A stretch of DNA of 34,064 nt from Chitinispirillaceae bacterium. Lineage in GTDB: Bacteria; Fibrobacterota; Chitinivibrionia; Chitinivibrionales; Chitinispirillaceae. The position numbers and the translations under genes were made by a program. Shown here piece after piece: positions 23,835-32,763 of this stretch; position 1 is the first letter of the stretch; every line of letters begins with the position of its first letter. The notes beneath the pieces are model-generated. The model saw only the letters and a program-made list of their open reading frames with translations. It was not told the DNA's origin and searched no databases. Location: NCBI GenBank assembly GCA_016930275.1, contig JAFGHA010000221.1:1-34064 (forward strand), in the 5' to 3' direction.

Positions 23835-24530
23835 ATGAAAAAACATGTGCTGCTTGCCGTAACCATTCTTTCGGCAGTCTCAATTATCTCGAAGGCTTCC
23901 GCCAATGATATTCAGACGGTGCGGGATATTCTTGAAAAATGCGGTCTTTCGGGGGTAACCGCTGAATCCGTCACCACGGTGGAAGAGGGGAATGTTGTCA
24001 CCCTCGATCTGAAGAATAATGATATTACCAAAGACGGTATCTCGTTTATTCCCGCTGAAATCGGCCGGCTGGCCGAGCTGCGGATGTTCGGATGCAGCGG
24101 GAATATTATCGACAGTCTTCCTGCGGAAATCGGCAGCTGCCTCAAACTCACGAAAATCGACTGCAGCAGCAACCGGATTACGTTACTGCCGCCGACCATC
24201 GGAAATCTGGTCAATCTGACGCAGCTCGATCTGCGTCACAACCAGCTCTCGGCGTTGCCTCCGGAAATGGCGCGATGTAAAAACCTCGAGATACTTCAGC
24301 TCTGGGGAAACAAACTCACGGGGATCGATAAATCGGTCATCATGATTCCCGCGCTCAAGGAGCTCTACCTCAAAGATAATCGCCTGACCACGCTACCCGC
24401 GGCGATCGTCAAACGAGATCTGCGCTACCTGGATATCATGGGAAACAAGCTGTGCGATCTATCGCCTGCTATTGATACCTGGCTTAAAAAGAAAGATAAA
24501 AAGTATCGACAACTGCAGAAGTGCTGGTAA
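23835..24530 (+). CDS. secreted leucine-rich-repeat protein
   Basis: This 231-residue protein has a signal peptide (MKKHVLLAVTILSAVSIISKASA). About six leucine-rich repeats of the 23-residue bacterial type follow, for example LTKIDCSSNRITLLPPTIGNL, LTQLDLRHNQLSALP and LKELYLKDNRLTTLPAAI. A short Lys-rich C-terminus (KKKDKKYRQLQKCW) closes it. LRR proteins of this kind form a curved binding surface; the partner is unknown. GGGAGGAACC precedes the ATG and gives a good ribosome binding site. The stop is 5 bases before the FAD oxidase gene, which has no strong ribosome binding site of its own, so the two may be translationally linked by chance or in an operon. Confidence 0.85.
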   Translation: MKKHVLLAVTILSAVSIISKASANDIQTVRDILEKCGLSGVTAESVTTVEEGNVVTLDLKNNDITKDGISFIPAEIGRLAELRMFGCSGNIIDSLPAEIGSCLKLTKIDCSSNRITLLPPTIGNLVNLTQLDLRHNQLSALPPEMARCKNLEILQLWGNKLTGIDKSVIMIPALKELYLKDNRLTTLPAAIVKRDLRYLDIMGNKLCDLSPAIDTWLKKKDKKYRQLQKCW

Positions 24531-24534
24531 CGTA

Positions 24535-26073
24535 ATGAGACGTATCGACGGTGTCGAAGCGATACGTGAAACACTGCCGGATATTCTCTATGACGAATCA
24601 CGTTTTGAAAGCGGCATACCCGGCTCGGTCTGTTTTCCGGAAAATGCGGCGGAACTCCGTACGGTCATCCTCGAAACCCGGGAACGAAAACAGACGGTAA
24701 CCTTTATCGGAGCGCAAACCGGTACCACCGGTGGTGCGGTACCGGTTGACGGTTGCTGCGCGATTGCTTTTTCGGCCATGAAGCGTATTCATACTGTGGT
24801 GATGGAGAACGGGGAACAACCGGTTCTTGTTTGTGATCCCGGTATCACGCTCGAGGCGATCAACCGGTTTCTCGCATCACCGGCGGAGTGGCCTTACAAC
24901 GTGCCGGGCGCCGGGATACTCGAACCGTCGGTCTGGCGTTACCTGCCCGATCCCACCGAAAGTACCGCGCAACTGGGAGGAACAGTCGCAACGAACGCTT
25001 CCGGGGCACGATCATTCAGATTCGGTCCCACTCGTGAGCATGTCGCCTTCATTGATTGCATTCTTGCCGACGGCGCTACCGTGACACTCAGGAGAACCGG
25101 TGAAAGTATGCTCTGGGACCGGACGATTACCACTGATCAGGGTACGGTTATCACTATCCCCGAGCTGCCCTACAGGAGCCTTTCAATCAAGAATGCGGCA
25201 GGGTATTACAGCACTACGGTCATGAGTGCGGCGGATCTTTTTATCGGTTCCGAAGGAACGCTTGGCGCTGTTTCGAGGATCGGTATTTACCTTCATCGGA
25301 ATCCGGCTCTGGTCGCCGGGTTGTCGTTCTTTCCCACTACGGAAGATGCATTCGATTTCGCCGATTTTCTGCGGGTGATTCCCGAAGTGGCGGCGATCGA
25401 GTTTTTTGACGACGGATCGCTCAATCTTATCGACGCCAACCGGAAACGGCTTACCGATCCATTACCCGCGTTTCCCGAAAGCGCCCGTGCCGCGGTGTAC
25501 TGGGAGTACATGGAAGCGTCGCAAGGATGTTTTGAAAATGTGATGGATGTATGGGAGGAACGCCTTTTGGCATGCGGATCGTCATTCGAGACCACGTGGA
25601 GTGGATTTGACGAAAACGAACGCCAACGGCTCCATCGGTTTCGTCATGCGCTTCCGGAGACGGTCAACAGTATCATCACGCACAACAAAAAAATATGTGA
25701 AAACATAAGAAAAATCGGCACCGACAGCGCATTCCCGGGAGCGGTTTTCCGGACGGCATACGAGGAATCCATCAATCTGGTCCGGAAGAGCGGACTTACC
25801 GCCGCCATATTCGGCCACCTCGGTAATTATCATCTGCATATCAATCTCATACCCGCAACCGAAGAGGAATTTTCCGCCGCGCTTGATCTCTACGGTACAC
25901 TGATGTCAATTGCTATTAGCAATGGTGGAACGATCAGTGCCGAACATGGTGTCGGAAAAATAAAAAAGCGGTATTTACGGGAAATGTACGGTGAAGAGGG
26001 TATAGAGGGTATGCGTCGTGTAAAGAAAGCTCTTGATCCGGAAGGCCGTTTCAATTCGGGTAACCTGTTTTGA
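24535..26073 (+). CDS. FAD-linked oxidase, GlcD/D-lactate dehydrogenase-like
   Basis: This 512-residue flavoprotein belongs to the VAO/GlcD family, which oxidises 2-hydroxy acids such as D-lactate or glycolate and passes electrons to a quinone, cytochrome or electron-transfer flavoprotein. FAD-binding motifs are GAQTGTTGGAVP (about 60-72) and QLGGTVATNASGARSFRFGP (about 145-165). The C-terminal substrate domain has GHLGNYHLHIN (about 425-435), SAEHGVGKIK and the family-typical ending DPEGRFNSGNLF. Length and motif order are normal for GlcD. The ATG at 24535 is chosen because the longer frame overlaps the LRR gene; the ribosome binding site is weak. No partner Fe-S subunit (GlcF-type) is adjacent. 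The substrate cannot be told from sequence. Confidence 0.85.
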   Translation: MRRIDGVEAIRETLPDILYDESRFESGIPGSVCFPENAAELRTVILETRERKQTVTFIGAQTGTTGGAVPVDGCCAIAFSAMKRIHTVVMENGEQPVLVCDPGITLEAINRFLASPAEWPYNVPGAGILEPSVWRYLPDPTESTAQLGGTVATNASGARSFRFGPTREHVAFIDCILADGATVTLRRTGESMLWDRTITTDQGTVITIPELPYRSLSIKNAAGYYSTTVMSAADLFIGSEGTLGAVSRIGIYLHRNPALVAGLSFFPTTEDAFDFADFLRVIPEVAAIEFFDDGSLNLIDANRKRLTDPLPAFPESARAAVYWEYMEASQGCFENVMDVWEERLLACGSSFETTWSGFDENERQRLHRFRHALPETVNSIITHNKKICENIRKIGTDSAFPGAVFRTAYEESINLVRKSGLTAAIFGHLGNYHLHINLIPATEEEFSAALDLYGTLMSIAISNGGTISAEHGVGKIKKRYLREMYGEEGIEGMRRVKKALDPEGRFNSGNLF

Positions 26074-26168
26074 ACCCGCTTCTCCCGCAAATGGAATTTT
26101 CACCGTTGAGAATCGTGAAATGAAGTGTAACCATGAGCTGAGTTTCTCAGCAACGTATCAGAAATTCA

Positions 26169-27056
26169 TTACCCTACCTTGAAACCCTGCTTCGTCAACA
26201 GAGCCGCGTACTTTTCGATACGATCCGTTGGCAGCGGAGGCAGCTCTCCGTATCGCTCCCAGCTACGGTCAAGAGAACGGTATTTCACGGTCGCGGTAGT
26301 GTGAAACGGAAGCAGATCGACCTGTTCGATAGCATCGCGCAGCGGCACAAGACGGTCGATAATCGCCTGCAGGTCTTCTGTAGTATCATTCCATTCCGGA
26401 ACGACGGGAATACGAATCCGGATTCGGGTTTTACCGGTGATAACACTCAGATTCGAAAACACGGTTTCCGGTTGCACTTCGACGCGTTGCGCGTGTTTGA
26501 TATCCACAAGAAAAAGATCGGTGCATGGCAGCACGGTCAGAATTGCCGCCACCGGAACCGCGAGACTGGTATCGATGCAGGTAGGGATGCCCCGTTCTCC
26601 ACTCAACTCCGCTACTTTACGAACAAAATCGGGGTAGAGCAACGGCTCTCCGCCGCTGAAGGTTATTCCGCCACCGGAAATGCTGAAGTATGCCGTATCT
26701 TTTACGCATTCGTCCGCCAGGTCTTCGGCGGTCATCGACCGCCCCGCGGGAGTGAGCGCATTTGAGGGGCAGACCACAGTACAGGCAAAGCAGGCGGTAC
26801 AGTTGTTTCGGTTGACGATATAATCACGCGAAAAGTCGATCGCATTGAAATCACAGACACCGGTACATGCACGGCAACCGATGCAGCGGTCGTGATCGAA
26901 CAGCAGCTCGGGTTCGGGGGACTGCGTTTCCGGATTATGACACCAGCCACACCGGAGGGGACACCCTTTGAGAAAAACGACGGTCCGGATTCCCGGACCG
27001 TCGACGGTCGATCCGCGGATAATCCGGGTTACCGGTGCTCTGAGTTCTCTGGACAT
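26169..27056 (-). CDS. glycyl-radical-enzyme activating protein (PflA-like radical SAM)
   Basis: This 295-residue radical SAM protein has GSTVDGPGIRTVVFLKGCPLRC with C32-x3-C36-x2-C39 for the [4Fe-4S]-SAM cluster. Two ferredoxin-type clusters follow in the insert (CIGCRACTGVC and CTACFACTVVC, about 58-95). FSGGEPLL and VDIKH are conserved barrel motifs. This two-ferredoxin form is typical of activases for glycyl radical enzymes other than PFL, such as those for choline, glycerol or arylacetate substrates. It would install a glycyl radical on a partner enzyme. No glycyl radical enzyme is in the window, so the partner is elsewhere or beyond the edge. I see no clear ribosome binding site before ATG 27056. 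Confidence 0.88.
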   Translation of the reverse strand: MSRELRAPVTRIIRGSTVDGPGIRTVVFLKGCPLRCGWCHNPETQSPEPELLFDHDRCIGCRACTGVCDFNAIDFSRDYIVNRNNCTACFACTVVCPSNALTPAGRSMTAEDLADECVKDTAYFSISGGGITFSGGEPLLYPDFVRKVAELSGERGIPTCIDTSLAVPVAAILTVLPCTDLFLVDIKHAQRVEVQPETVFSNLSVITGKTRIRIRIPVVPEWNDTTEDLQAIIDRLVPLRDAIEQVDLLPFHTTATVKYRSLDRSWERYGELPPLPTDRIEKYAALLTKQGFKVG

Positions 27057-27193
27057 GCAAAATGCGACCGTAGTTCATCGTGAACTGAATTCAGGTTATT
27101 ACCGTATCTGTTGAAAATACATAGTATTTTCGGATATCCGCCATTTCCCTGATTGGTGAAGTGGCATGCACACGACGGAAAAAAGGAGAAACC

Positions 27194-27577
27194 ATGCCGC
27201 GTATCCGGATAGAATCGACCCGCAAACTTGAACCGTATGCCGCCGGGGAACTGATGAATACCGTTGCAGAAACAGTGGTAACGACACTGGCACTCGCATC
27301 GGACGATCAGAATGTTTCATTCACGTCGTTCGAACCGGAAATGTTCCGGATGAAGCCGCCGTATTGCCTTTTCATAGAGATCCTTCTTTTTGCAGGTAGG
27401 AGCAGCGATACAAAGAAACGGCTTTACCGTTCGATTGTGGAAGCGATCGAACGGAAACATGGGATAGCCGCCGACCGGATAATGATCGTTATGAATGAAC
27501 AACCGAGGGAAAACTGGGGGTTACGTGGCGGAAAAGCCGCTGATGAAATAAATTTTGAGTACAAAATCAATATCTGA
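27194..27577 (+). CDS. 4-oxalocrotonate tautomerase-like protein
   Basis: This 127-residue protein starts Met-Pro, so Pro-1 is free after Met removal and can act as general base. The C-terminal part (KKRLYRSIVEAIERKHGIAADRIMIVMNEQPRENWGLRGG) matches the conserved 4-OT segment with the NWG-x-RGG loop. It is about twice the size of the 62-residue 4-OT monomers, as in the fused-domain tautomerases. AAAGGAG lies 5 bases before the ATG. It probably interconverts keto and enol forms of a 2-oxo acid. Its neighbours are a hydroxyacid-oxidase-like protein and a radical activase, but on a different transcript from the latter. It is not the same as the divergent tautomerase-like protein at 9671. Confidence 0.88.
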   Translation: MPRIRIESTRKLEPYAAGELMNTVAETVVTTLALASDDQNVSFTSFEPEMFRMKPPYCLFIEILLFAGRSSDTKKRLYRSIVEAIERKHGIAADRIMIVMNEQPRENWGLRGGKAADEINFEYKINI

Positions 27578-27676
27578 ACGATGATTCCCGGAACAAGCAG
27601 GCATCGCGATTACCTTCGGGTTCGCTTTACGAAAATACATTCCTCGGAGACAGGAGGGGATCGGTGCATTGGATGC

Positions 27677-27705
27677 TTGCCGGATACACGCCGTTAAGGT
27701 ATACT
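27677..27705 (+). promoter_or_regulatory. candidate sigma-70-like promoter for the integrase-SAM/PP-loop operon
   Basis: TTGCCG (27677-27682) and TATACT (27700-27705) are 17 bases apart, about 150 bases before the next gene at 27858. The rest of the 280-base gap holds no gene. Consensus match only. Confidence 0.35.
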
Positions 27706-27857
27706 AACGTTACGGATCAACACAAATTTCCGGTCGGAACATCAGAACGTTTCCATTTGCGTTGAACGGGAAAGGACCGGTCGACCGGTGAAAAACTTGC
27801 TTCGGTACGAGTCACTATTTATCTTTACCCGAATACAACACTACGGCGAAACCGATT

Positions 27858-28448
27858 ATGAAAATGCAAACCTTTCGTAAACCACATCAATGGCTTAACT
27901 TCTGGCTCGAAAAATATTCCGATGTACTCGCGACGCTTAAATACAGCGGTGAAAAACGCAAACAGTACTGGGCGATACTTAAACAGTTTCTTGAAGAACT
28001 GCCCGGAAACCCCCGTAATATCCCGATCGAATCGGTCAAAGCATTCATCGACTCCGCACCGGAGGAACGGCTGCATCCCATTTCCATTTTCTATCAGCAG
28101 ATCGCCCCTTCCAAACCGCATATGGAACTGCTGAAAAAAATCGGCAGGTCCGTCACGAGTGGAAACACCGCAATGGAACAGGACCCGCAGGAAACGTTCA
28201 CCGAGCTTCTTGCCCAGAAGGAATTCAGCCCGCGTACCATTAAAAATTACACTTCAAGTCTTTCCGCATTCATCAAGTGGCTCGGAAAAGAAAAGGCCTC
28301 GATGGCACCGGAACAGATTGATGCGTATTGCACCTATCTCTCCAAAGAAAAAAAACTGGCCCCCCGCACGATCGCACTGCACATTGCCGCGCTGAAGATG
28401 TACCACAAACTGGTCGTTGACGGCGAGACTGCCCGTTCCGGTACATGA
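27858..28448 (+). CDS. integrase SAM-like (core-binding) domain protein without catalytic domain
   Basis: This 196-residue protein resembles only the DNA-binding N-terminal part of tyrosine recombinases. Residues about 112-187 (FTELLAQKEFSPRTIKNYTSSLSAFIKWL ... KKLAPRTIALHIAALKMYHKLV) match the phage-integrase SAM-like fold. Residues about 5-75 may be a second, weaker copy of the same helical bundle. The catalytic R-H-R-Y domain is absent and cannot be found downstream, because the next gene starts at once. It could be a DNA-binding protein derived from XerC/XerD. The stop overlaps the PP-loop gene start by four bases (ATGA), so they form one operon. Start at ATG 27858; the ribosome binding site is weak. 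Confidence 0.75.
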   Translation: MKMQTFRKPHQWLNFWLEKYSDVLATLKYSGEKRKQYWAILKQFLEELPGNPRNIPIESVKAFIDSAPEERLHPISIFYQQIAPSKPHMELLKKIGRSVTSGNTAMEQDPQETFTELLAQKEFSPRTIKNYTSSLSAFIKWLGKEKASMAPEQIDAYCTYLSKEKKLAPRTIALHIAALKMYHKLVVDGETARSGT

Positions 28449-29443
28449 CCGTGCGATATGACGGGCTTCTCATGTTCAGCGGCGGGCTCGACAGTACCGT
28501 CGCGACGCATCTTCTTAAAAGTCAGGGATTGTCACTGCTCGGCATTCACTTCGTTCTCCCGTTTTATTCCGGTCTGGGGGGAGAACACCTGAAGATATAT
28601 TCATTCGCCGACACCCTCGATCTGCCGTTGCGCATCATCGAAGAAGGAAATGAGTTCTTCGAGATGGTAAAGTCACCTGAATTCGGTTTCGGTAAGAACG
28701 CGAATCCCTGTCTTGACTGCCGCATTCACCGGTTGAAGGTCGCCCGGGTGATCATGGAAGAGACCAGTGCCTCGTTTATCGCGACGGGAGAGGTTGTCGG
28801 ACAGCGTCCCAAGTCGCAGCGGCTCAGCTGCCTGCACCTGATCGATAAACGAACCGGGCTCGAAGGACGGCTGCTTCGTCCGTTGAGCGCACAGTTACTC
28901 GATCCGACCGTTCCGGAACAGAAGGGAATGGTCGACCGCTCGCGACTGCAGGGATGGACCGGCCGTTCACGGCAGCCGCAGCTCGCCTATGCGCGTACCT
29001 ACGGTCTGCCGCACACCGCTCCCGCGGGAGGATGTCTGCTGACCATGGTGACATCGGCGCAGCGGTATCTGCAACTTGTCGAACGGTATGACGATTTCAC
29101 CCTGGAGGATTTCAGGCTCATCGCCTATGGAAGGCATTTCATGCTCGATGACCGGTGCCGTCTGGTGATCGCGCGTGACGATCCGGAAAATAACGCTATC
29201 GAAAAAATTGCCTCGGCCGACGATCTTCTGTTTGACTGCGCCGATATTCCCGGACCGATGGGTATCGGCAGGGGAGTATTCTCGGATGACGCCGTCATGA
29301 CCGCCGCTTCGATGGTCGCGCGCTATTGCCGCGCACGATCCCTTCCGGAAGCACGGGTGAAGGTATACCGGCAGTCGGGTGAGGAGCGCATCGTTACCGT
29401 TGCTCCCGCGGATCCCGTATTCTGCGAGTCGTGTCGGATTTAG
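28445..29443 (+). CDS. PP-loop ATPase, MnmA/ThiI-like tRNA thiolation-type protein
   Basis: This 332-residue protein has the ATP-pyrophosphatase loop FSGGLDST at about 11-18, catalytic-type cysteines C92 (NPCLDC, C89 and C92) and C197 (AGGCLLT), and a C-terminal region resembling the NFACT-R/DUF814-like extension of such proteins. These match the adenylating 2-thiouridylase (MnmA) logic: one Cys activates sulfur, another forms a persulfide. It is distinct from MnmA proper, which has a different C-terminal barrel, and the substrate may be another RNA or a small molecule. It overlaps the upstream integrase-SAM gene by 4 bases. A short hairpin follows the stop before the convergent lptD. Confidence 0.78.
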   Translation: MTVRYDGLLMFSGGLDSTVATHLLKSQGLSLLGIHFVLPFYSGLGGEHLKIYSFADTLDLPLRIIEEGNEFFEMVKSPEFGFGKNANPCLDCRIHRLKVARVIMEETSASFIATGEVVGQRPKSQRLSCLHLIDKRTGLEGRLLRPLSAQLLDPTVPEQKGMVDRSRLQGWTGRSRQPQLAYARTYGLPHTAPAGGCLLTMVTSAQRYLQLVERYDDFTLEDFRLIAYGRHFMLDDRCRLVIARDDPENNAIEKIASADDLLFDCADIPGPMGIGRGVFSDDAVMTAASMVARYCRARSLPEARVKVYRQSGEERIVTVAPADPVFCESCRI

Positions 29444-29447
29444 GGCA

Positions 29448-29469
29448 GGGGCACGCCAGGGTATGCCCC
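29448..29469. terminator. weak hairpin between convergent genes
   Basis: GGGGCA at 29448-29453 pairs with TGCCCC at 29464-29469. It lies between the plus PP-loop gene and the minus lptD gene. There is no T-run on either side, so it is only a possible transcription end point. Confidence 0.3.
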
Positions 29470-29518
29470 GACGTTTGATCACCTTCCGACTCCTGCCTGC
29501 TCACTGGTAACTGCTTTC

Positions 29519-32113
29519 TCATCCCCTCCGCTGTTCCCACTTGATTTCAGGTATTTTCTTGATGTTGATCAGGAAGTAATACCCGGGATTGAGCCGTTCG
29601 GGACGCCACTGGAACTTCATGTTCCAGCACTCGAGATCGCAGGCGATGTTGATACTGTTCTGCACCCACTGGTTCTGCTGAAAATTGTAGGTACTGCTCC
29701 ACTGTAACGACCAGTTTCGGGTGATATTGAGACTCGCTCCGCTCGAGAGGCTGTAGCGTTTTTCGGGGACGAACAGCTCGGTCGGCGATGATCGCGAGAT
29801 GGAGAAGGAGTAGGAGGGAGTCAGGGAGACGCTCCATCCGGTATTATTGACGTTTGCGTATTTGATGTCGTCGTCGGGCTGCAGGGAATCGAGCACCAGC
29901 AGATCGCCGCCCCAGAGGTTTCCCTTCGCCGAGAGCGTGCCGATACTCAGCGAAAAATTGAAATTGCTGAGAATCGGAGCATGGAGCGCGTCGTTTTCAT
30001 CGTACATCCAGAATCCGGCGTTGGAATTGAGACGGATGTTTTTGTAACTGGTGGAGGCATTGGTGCTGAGGTTGCCCCATTTCCTCGTTTCCGCTTCGAA
30101 ATTGTAGTTGGTCGACATGCCGACCTGAAGAATGGAAAACTTGTTTTCTTCCGGTTTCTCTCCATCCCTGGCCTCTTTGACGGTCTTTCCGTCGAACTGG
30201 TTCTGAATACTGATACCCAGCTGCTGACTTCGTTTATGGCCGCGGTCGTAGGAAATACCGATATCATGAAATTCCTTGTCGAGCAGGTCTTTTTCGGGAG
30301 TAAACATATACGACAGACTCGGAGAGAAGGTGTGCCGCAGCCCGGCGAAGTTGAATATCCGTATCGGAAAGGTCCCGTACAGGTTGGTTGACATCGAGAC
30401 ACCGGCATTCCAGGTGGGAACGTGCACGATCGCATCGGGATACTCATTATGCACCGCGGTGACGGTCTGACGGTATTTACGGACCAGAATACTTTCCGGT
30501 TCGGCGAAATTGTTGCGGGCGATGGTGTCGTAATCGATCAGGGTATAGTCAGGATACCGTGTATCTTTTGTCGAGGGGGTGATTATATAGGTAACGGTAT
30601 CGCTGAGCGTGTCGTAACGGGCAACGGCGGTATCCTTGTAGCCTCTGAAACTTGCGACACTGGCATTGAAATTCGGACTGACGGAAATCCATTTGAAGAG
30701 TTTCTGCGGTGCCGAGAGACTGAACGACTGCGAAATTCCGGGATGGAACTCTTCTTTGATGGAATCATTCGAAGCGGCGGTATGTTTCATCAGCCCGCGG
30801 GCATTGTATCCCCAGTAGATATTGTTGAACCAGCGCAGGCTGTCGTTTCCGTTATCTTCGTTATGCGGAATGAGCGGACGGTTCGGCAGATTGAAGGTAA
30901 GTACCGGCAGGTTTTCGTTGATGACACTGGTACGCAGGTTGTGGCTGCGGTCCCAGCTGAGATTCATGCTGCCGTTGACGACGTCGATCTGCTGTGACAG
31001 AGAAAGGTTCGCCCGGAGATTCTGTTCACGCAGCTCGCTGCTGTCTTCAGAGAACTGTTTATAGAAATCACTGGCGGAAACGAGGTTTCCCGATCCCGAA
31101 AGCTTGGTCTTACCGTCAGGGGTGATGTTCTGATTATGCGTGTAGTTGACCGCCCATTCCTGCCGGGAGTTGTTGAAGTCGGAATTGAGCGTATAGCGGG
31201 AGGAAATCGAACCGTTCAAACGGTATTTGAGATTGTAGCTGCTGGCGGCGTTGGCGATGAATTCCTTGAATTCATATACCCGGGCGGTAAGGGTGAAGTC
31301 GACATAGTCGTTGGGAGCGAAGTAGCCTCCGAGATTGTCAAGATACCCGCCGCCGTTCGGATGACCGCCCCAGACGGGAGTGAGAAATCCGCTGCGCCGT
31401 TTACGTTCGATGGGAAAAATGAAAAACGGCAATGCGGCCACCGGTGCTTCGCCGATATTGAATACCACCGGACGGCTGACGATCTTGTCGTTGGGAATCA
31501 CCTTGATGTGTCTGCCGTAAAAACAGAAATGCGGTGTATCGACTACCGCACAGGTGGTGTAATCTCCCGCATCGACATAGAGTTCGTTTTTATTGCTTTT
31601 AACGATTTTGTTGCCGTTGAAGTAGGCGTCGCTGAGATGCGTACTCGCATGATTCACCCGCCCCCGACGGGTCTTGATATTGTAAACCATCGAATCGCCC
31701 ACCGTGGTGTCACCGCTTTCAATAAGCTGCGGCATCCCCGATGCGGTGAAGAGATCCTCGTCGATCGTGTAGAGTATGGTATCGGCGTAGAGGACTATCT
31801 TCTGGTATTCAATACGGGCGTTACCGGTCAGACGCAGTTTTTTTCCATCGGCATCGTAATCGATGCAATCGGCTTCGTATCTGACCGTATCGGTAAACTC
31901 CTGCTTTTTCGGGGAGGATCGTTTCGGTTTCCCGGCAACCGTATCGGATACGGCTGCGGTATCGGCCGGGGCGCCGGTGCTGTCGGAAACGGCAAGCGTA
32001 TCGCCGGGCACCTTCGAAGAATCGGATAATTGCGGAGCGGACCATGCCGAAAAACTCCCGAACGGGAGTAAGCATGCACCGAGAACCAGCAGGGAGCCTG
32101 ATACCGACCTCAC
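29519..32113 (-). CDS. lptD: LPS-assembly outer membrane protein LptD
   Basis: This 864-residue protein is the outer-membrane LPS insertion barrel of the Lpt system. A GTG at 32113 is followed by a signal peptide (VRSVSGSLLVLGACLLPFGSFSAWSA). A Ser/Thr/Asp-rich linker and an OstA-like domain follow (about 77-150; LTGNARIEYQKIVLYADTI). Next come the family motif with TTC...PHFCFYG and the long barrel with many aromatic-alternating strands. The C-terminal CDLECWNMKFQWRP is typical of LptD. The frame stays open to 32320, but that part lies inside ndk and is a shadow. The GTG comes one base after the ndk stop, so the two genes are coupled. No LptE is adjacent. Cys in both halves could form the LptD disulfides. 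Confidence 0.88.
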   Translation of the reverse strand: MRSVSGSLLVLGACLLPFGSFSAWSAPQLSDSSKVPGDTLAVSDSTGAPADTAAVSDTVAGKPKRSSPKKQEFTDTVRYEADCIDYDADGKKLRLTGNARIEYQKIVLYADTILYTIDEDLFTASGMPQLIESGDTTVGDSMVYNIKTRRGRVNHASTHLSDAYFNGNKIVKSNKNELYVDAGDYTTCAVVDTPHFCFYGRHIKVIPNDKIVSRPVVFNIGEAPVAALPFFIFPIERKRRSGFLTPVWGGHPNGGGYLDNLGGYFAPNDYVDFTLTARVYEFKEFIANAASSYNLKYRLNGSISSRYTLNSDFNNSRQEWAVNYTHNQNITPDGKTKLSGSGNLVSASDFYKQFSEDSSELREQNLRANLSLSQQIDVVNGSMNLSWDRSHNLRTSVINENLPVLTFNLPNRPLIPHNEDNGNDSLRWFNNIYWGYNARGLMKHTAASNDSIKEEFHPGISQSFSLSAPQKLFKWISVSPNFNASVASFRGYKDTAVARYDTLSDTVTYIITPSTKDTRYPDYTLIDYDTIARNNFAEPESILVRKYRQTVTAVHNEYPDAIVHVPTWNAGVSMSTNLYGTFPIRIFNFAGLRHTFSPSLSYMFTPEKDLLDKEFHDIGISYDRGHKRSQQLGISIQNQFDGKTVKEARDGEKPEENKFSILQVGMSTNYNFEAETRKWGNLSTNASTSYKNIRLNSNAGFWMYDENDALHAPILSNFNFSLSIGTLSAKGNLWGGDLLVLDSLQPDDDIKYANVNNTGWSVSLTPSYSFSISRSSPTELFVPEKRYSLSSGASLNITRNWSLQWSSTYNFQQNQWVQNSINIACDLECWNMKFQWRPERLNPGYYFLINIKKIPEIKWEQRRG

Positions 32114-32114
32114 C

Positions 32115-32570
32115 TCAGTGGCTGCTTTCTTTCGGGTGGATGGAAGGCAATGGAAGTTCCAGACCGGAAAAAAAGAACGCGATTTCGAGGAGCGCAGCCT
32201 CGGACGAGTCGGAACCGTGCGTCGCGTTGTGGCGTACGTCGGTACCGAAACGGTGGCGGATACTCTCGGCGGGGGCATTCTGCGGATCGGTGGGGCCCAT
32301 GAGGGTGCGCCAGCGTTCAAGCACGTTTTCGCCCTCGAGCACCAGAACGATACACGGACCTCCCGCCATGAAATCGATCAGACCCTCGTAGAAGGATTTG
32401 CCGACATGCACCGCATAGAAACGCCGGGCGTCGTCGGTTGACAGCTGCACCATTTTCATGGCGGCGATTCTGACCCCGTGTTCCTCGATGGTCGAAATTA
32501 TTTTTCCGGCGAATCCGCCGGCGACAGCATCGGGCTTTATGATCGCGAGGGTTTTTTCGATGTTCGACAC
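32115..32570 (-). CDS. ndk: nucleoside diphosphate kinase
   Basis: This 151-residue protein transfers the gamma phosphate between nucleoside triphosphates and diphosphates. It has the N-terminal KTLAIIKPDAV and the phosphohistidine motif NATHGSDS with H118. Length is normal, with a short C-terminal extension (LPLPSIHPKESSH). The start is GTG at 32570, with AAGGAG six bases upstream. It is the first gene of the minus-strand pair ndk-lptD; the stop is one base before the lptD GTG, so translation is probably coupled. Confidence 0.95.
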   Translation of the reverse strand: MSNIEKTLAIIKPDAVAGGFAGKIISTIEEHGVRIAAMKMVQLSTDDARRFYAVHVGKSFYEGLIDFMAGGPCIVLVLEGENVLERWRTLMGPTDPQNAPAESIRHRFGTDVRHNATHGSDSSEAALLEIAFFFSGLELPLPSIHPKESSH

Positions 32571-32763
32571 CGGCGGCTCCTTACATCATGATGTATGAAG
32601 AATCTGTTGTAGAAAAGTATATTATCTCCGTGTGTGTATCCCGGTTCCGGACCGGTTTAACCGGAAAAATATTTCCGGAATCCAGATCGTAAAATATACG
32701 TTGCGGAGCCGGGATCAGGGGCGTTCTTGAACGGTTAACCATTATCCCATAAGGGAGTTGCAT

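Noticed and set aside
24472..24534. Longer start for the FAD oxidase
   Set aside because: It would overlap the LRR gene by 59 bases with no supporting ribosome binding site; family N-termini begin near the ATG at 24535.
26074..26168. Short TTTCAC/GTGAAA hairpin between convergent genes
   Set aside because: Six-base stem with an 11-base loop and no T-run; too weak to call a terminator.
32114..32320. N-terminal extension of lptD into ndk
   Set aside because: The extension is basic, Pro-rich and lies over the ndk codons; a GTG plus signal peptide at 32113 explains the real start.
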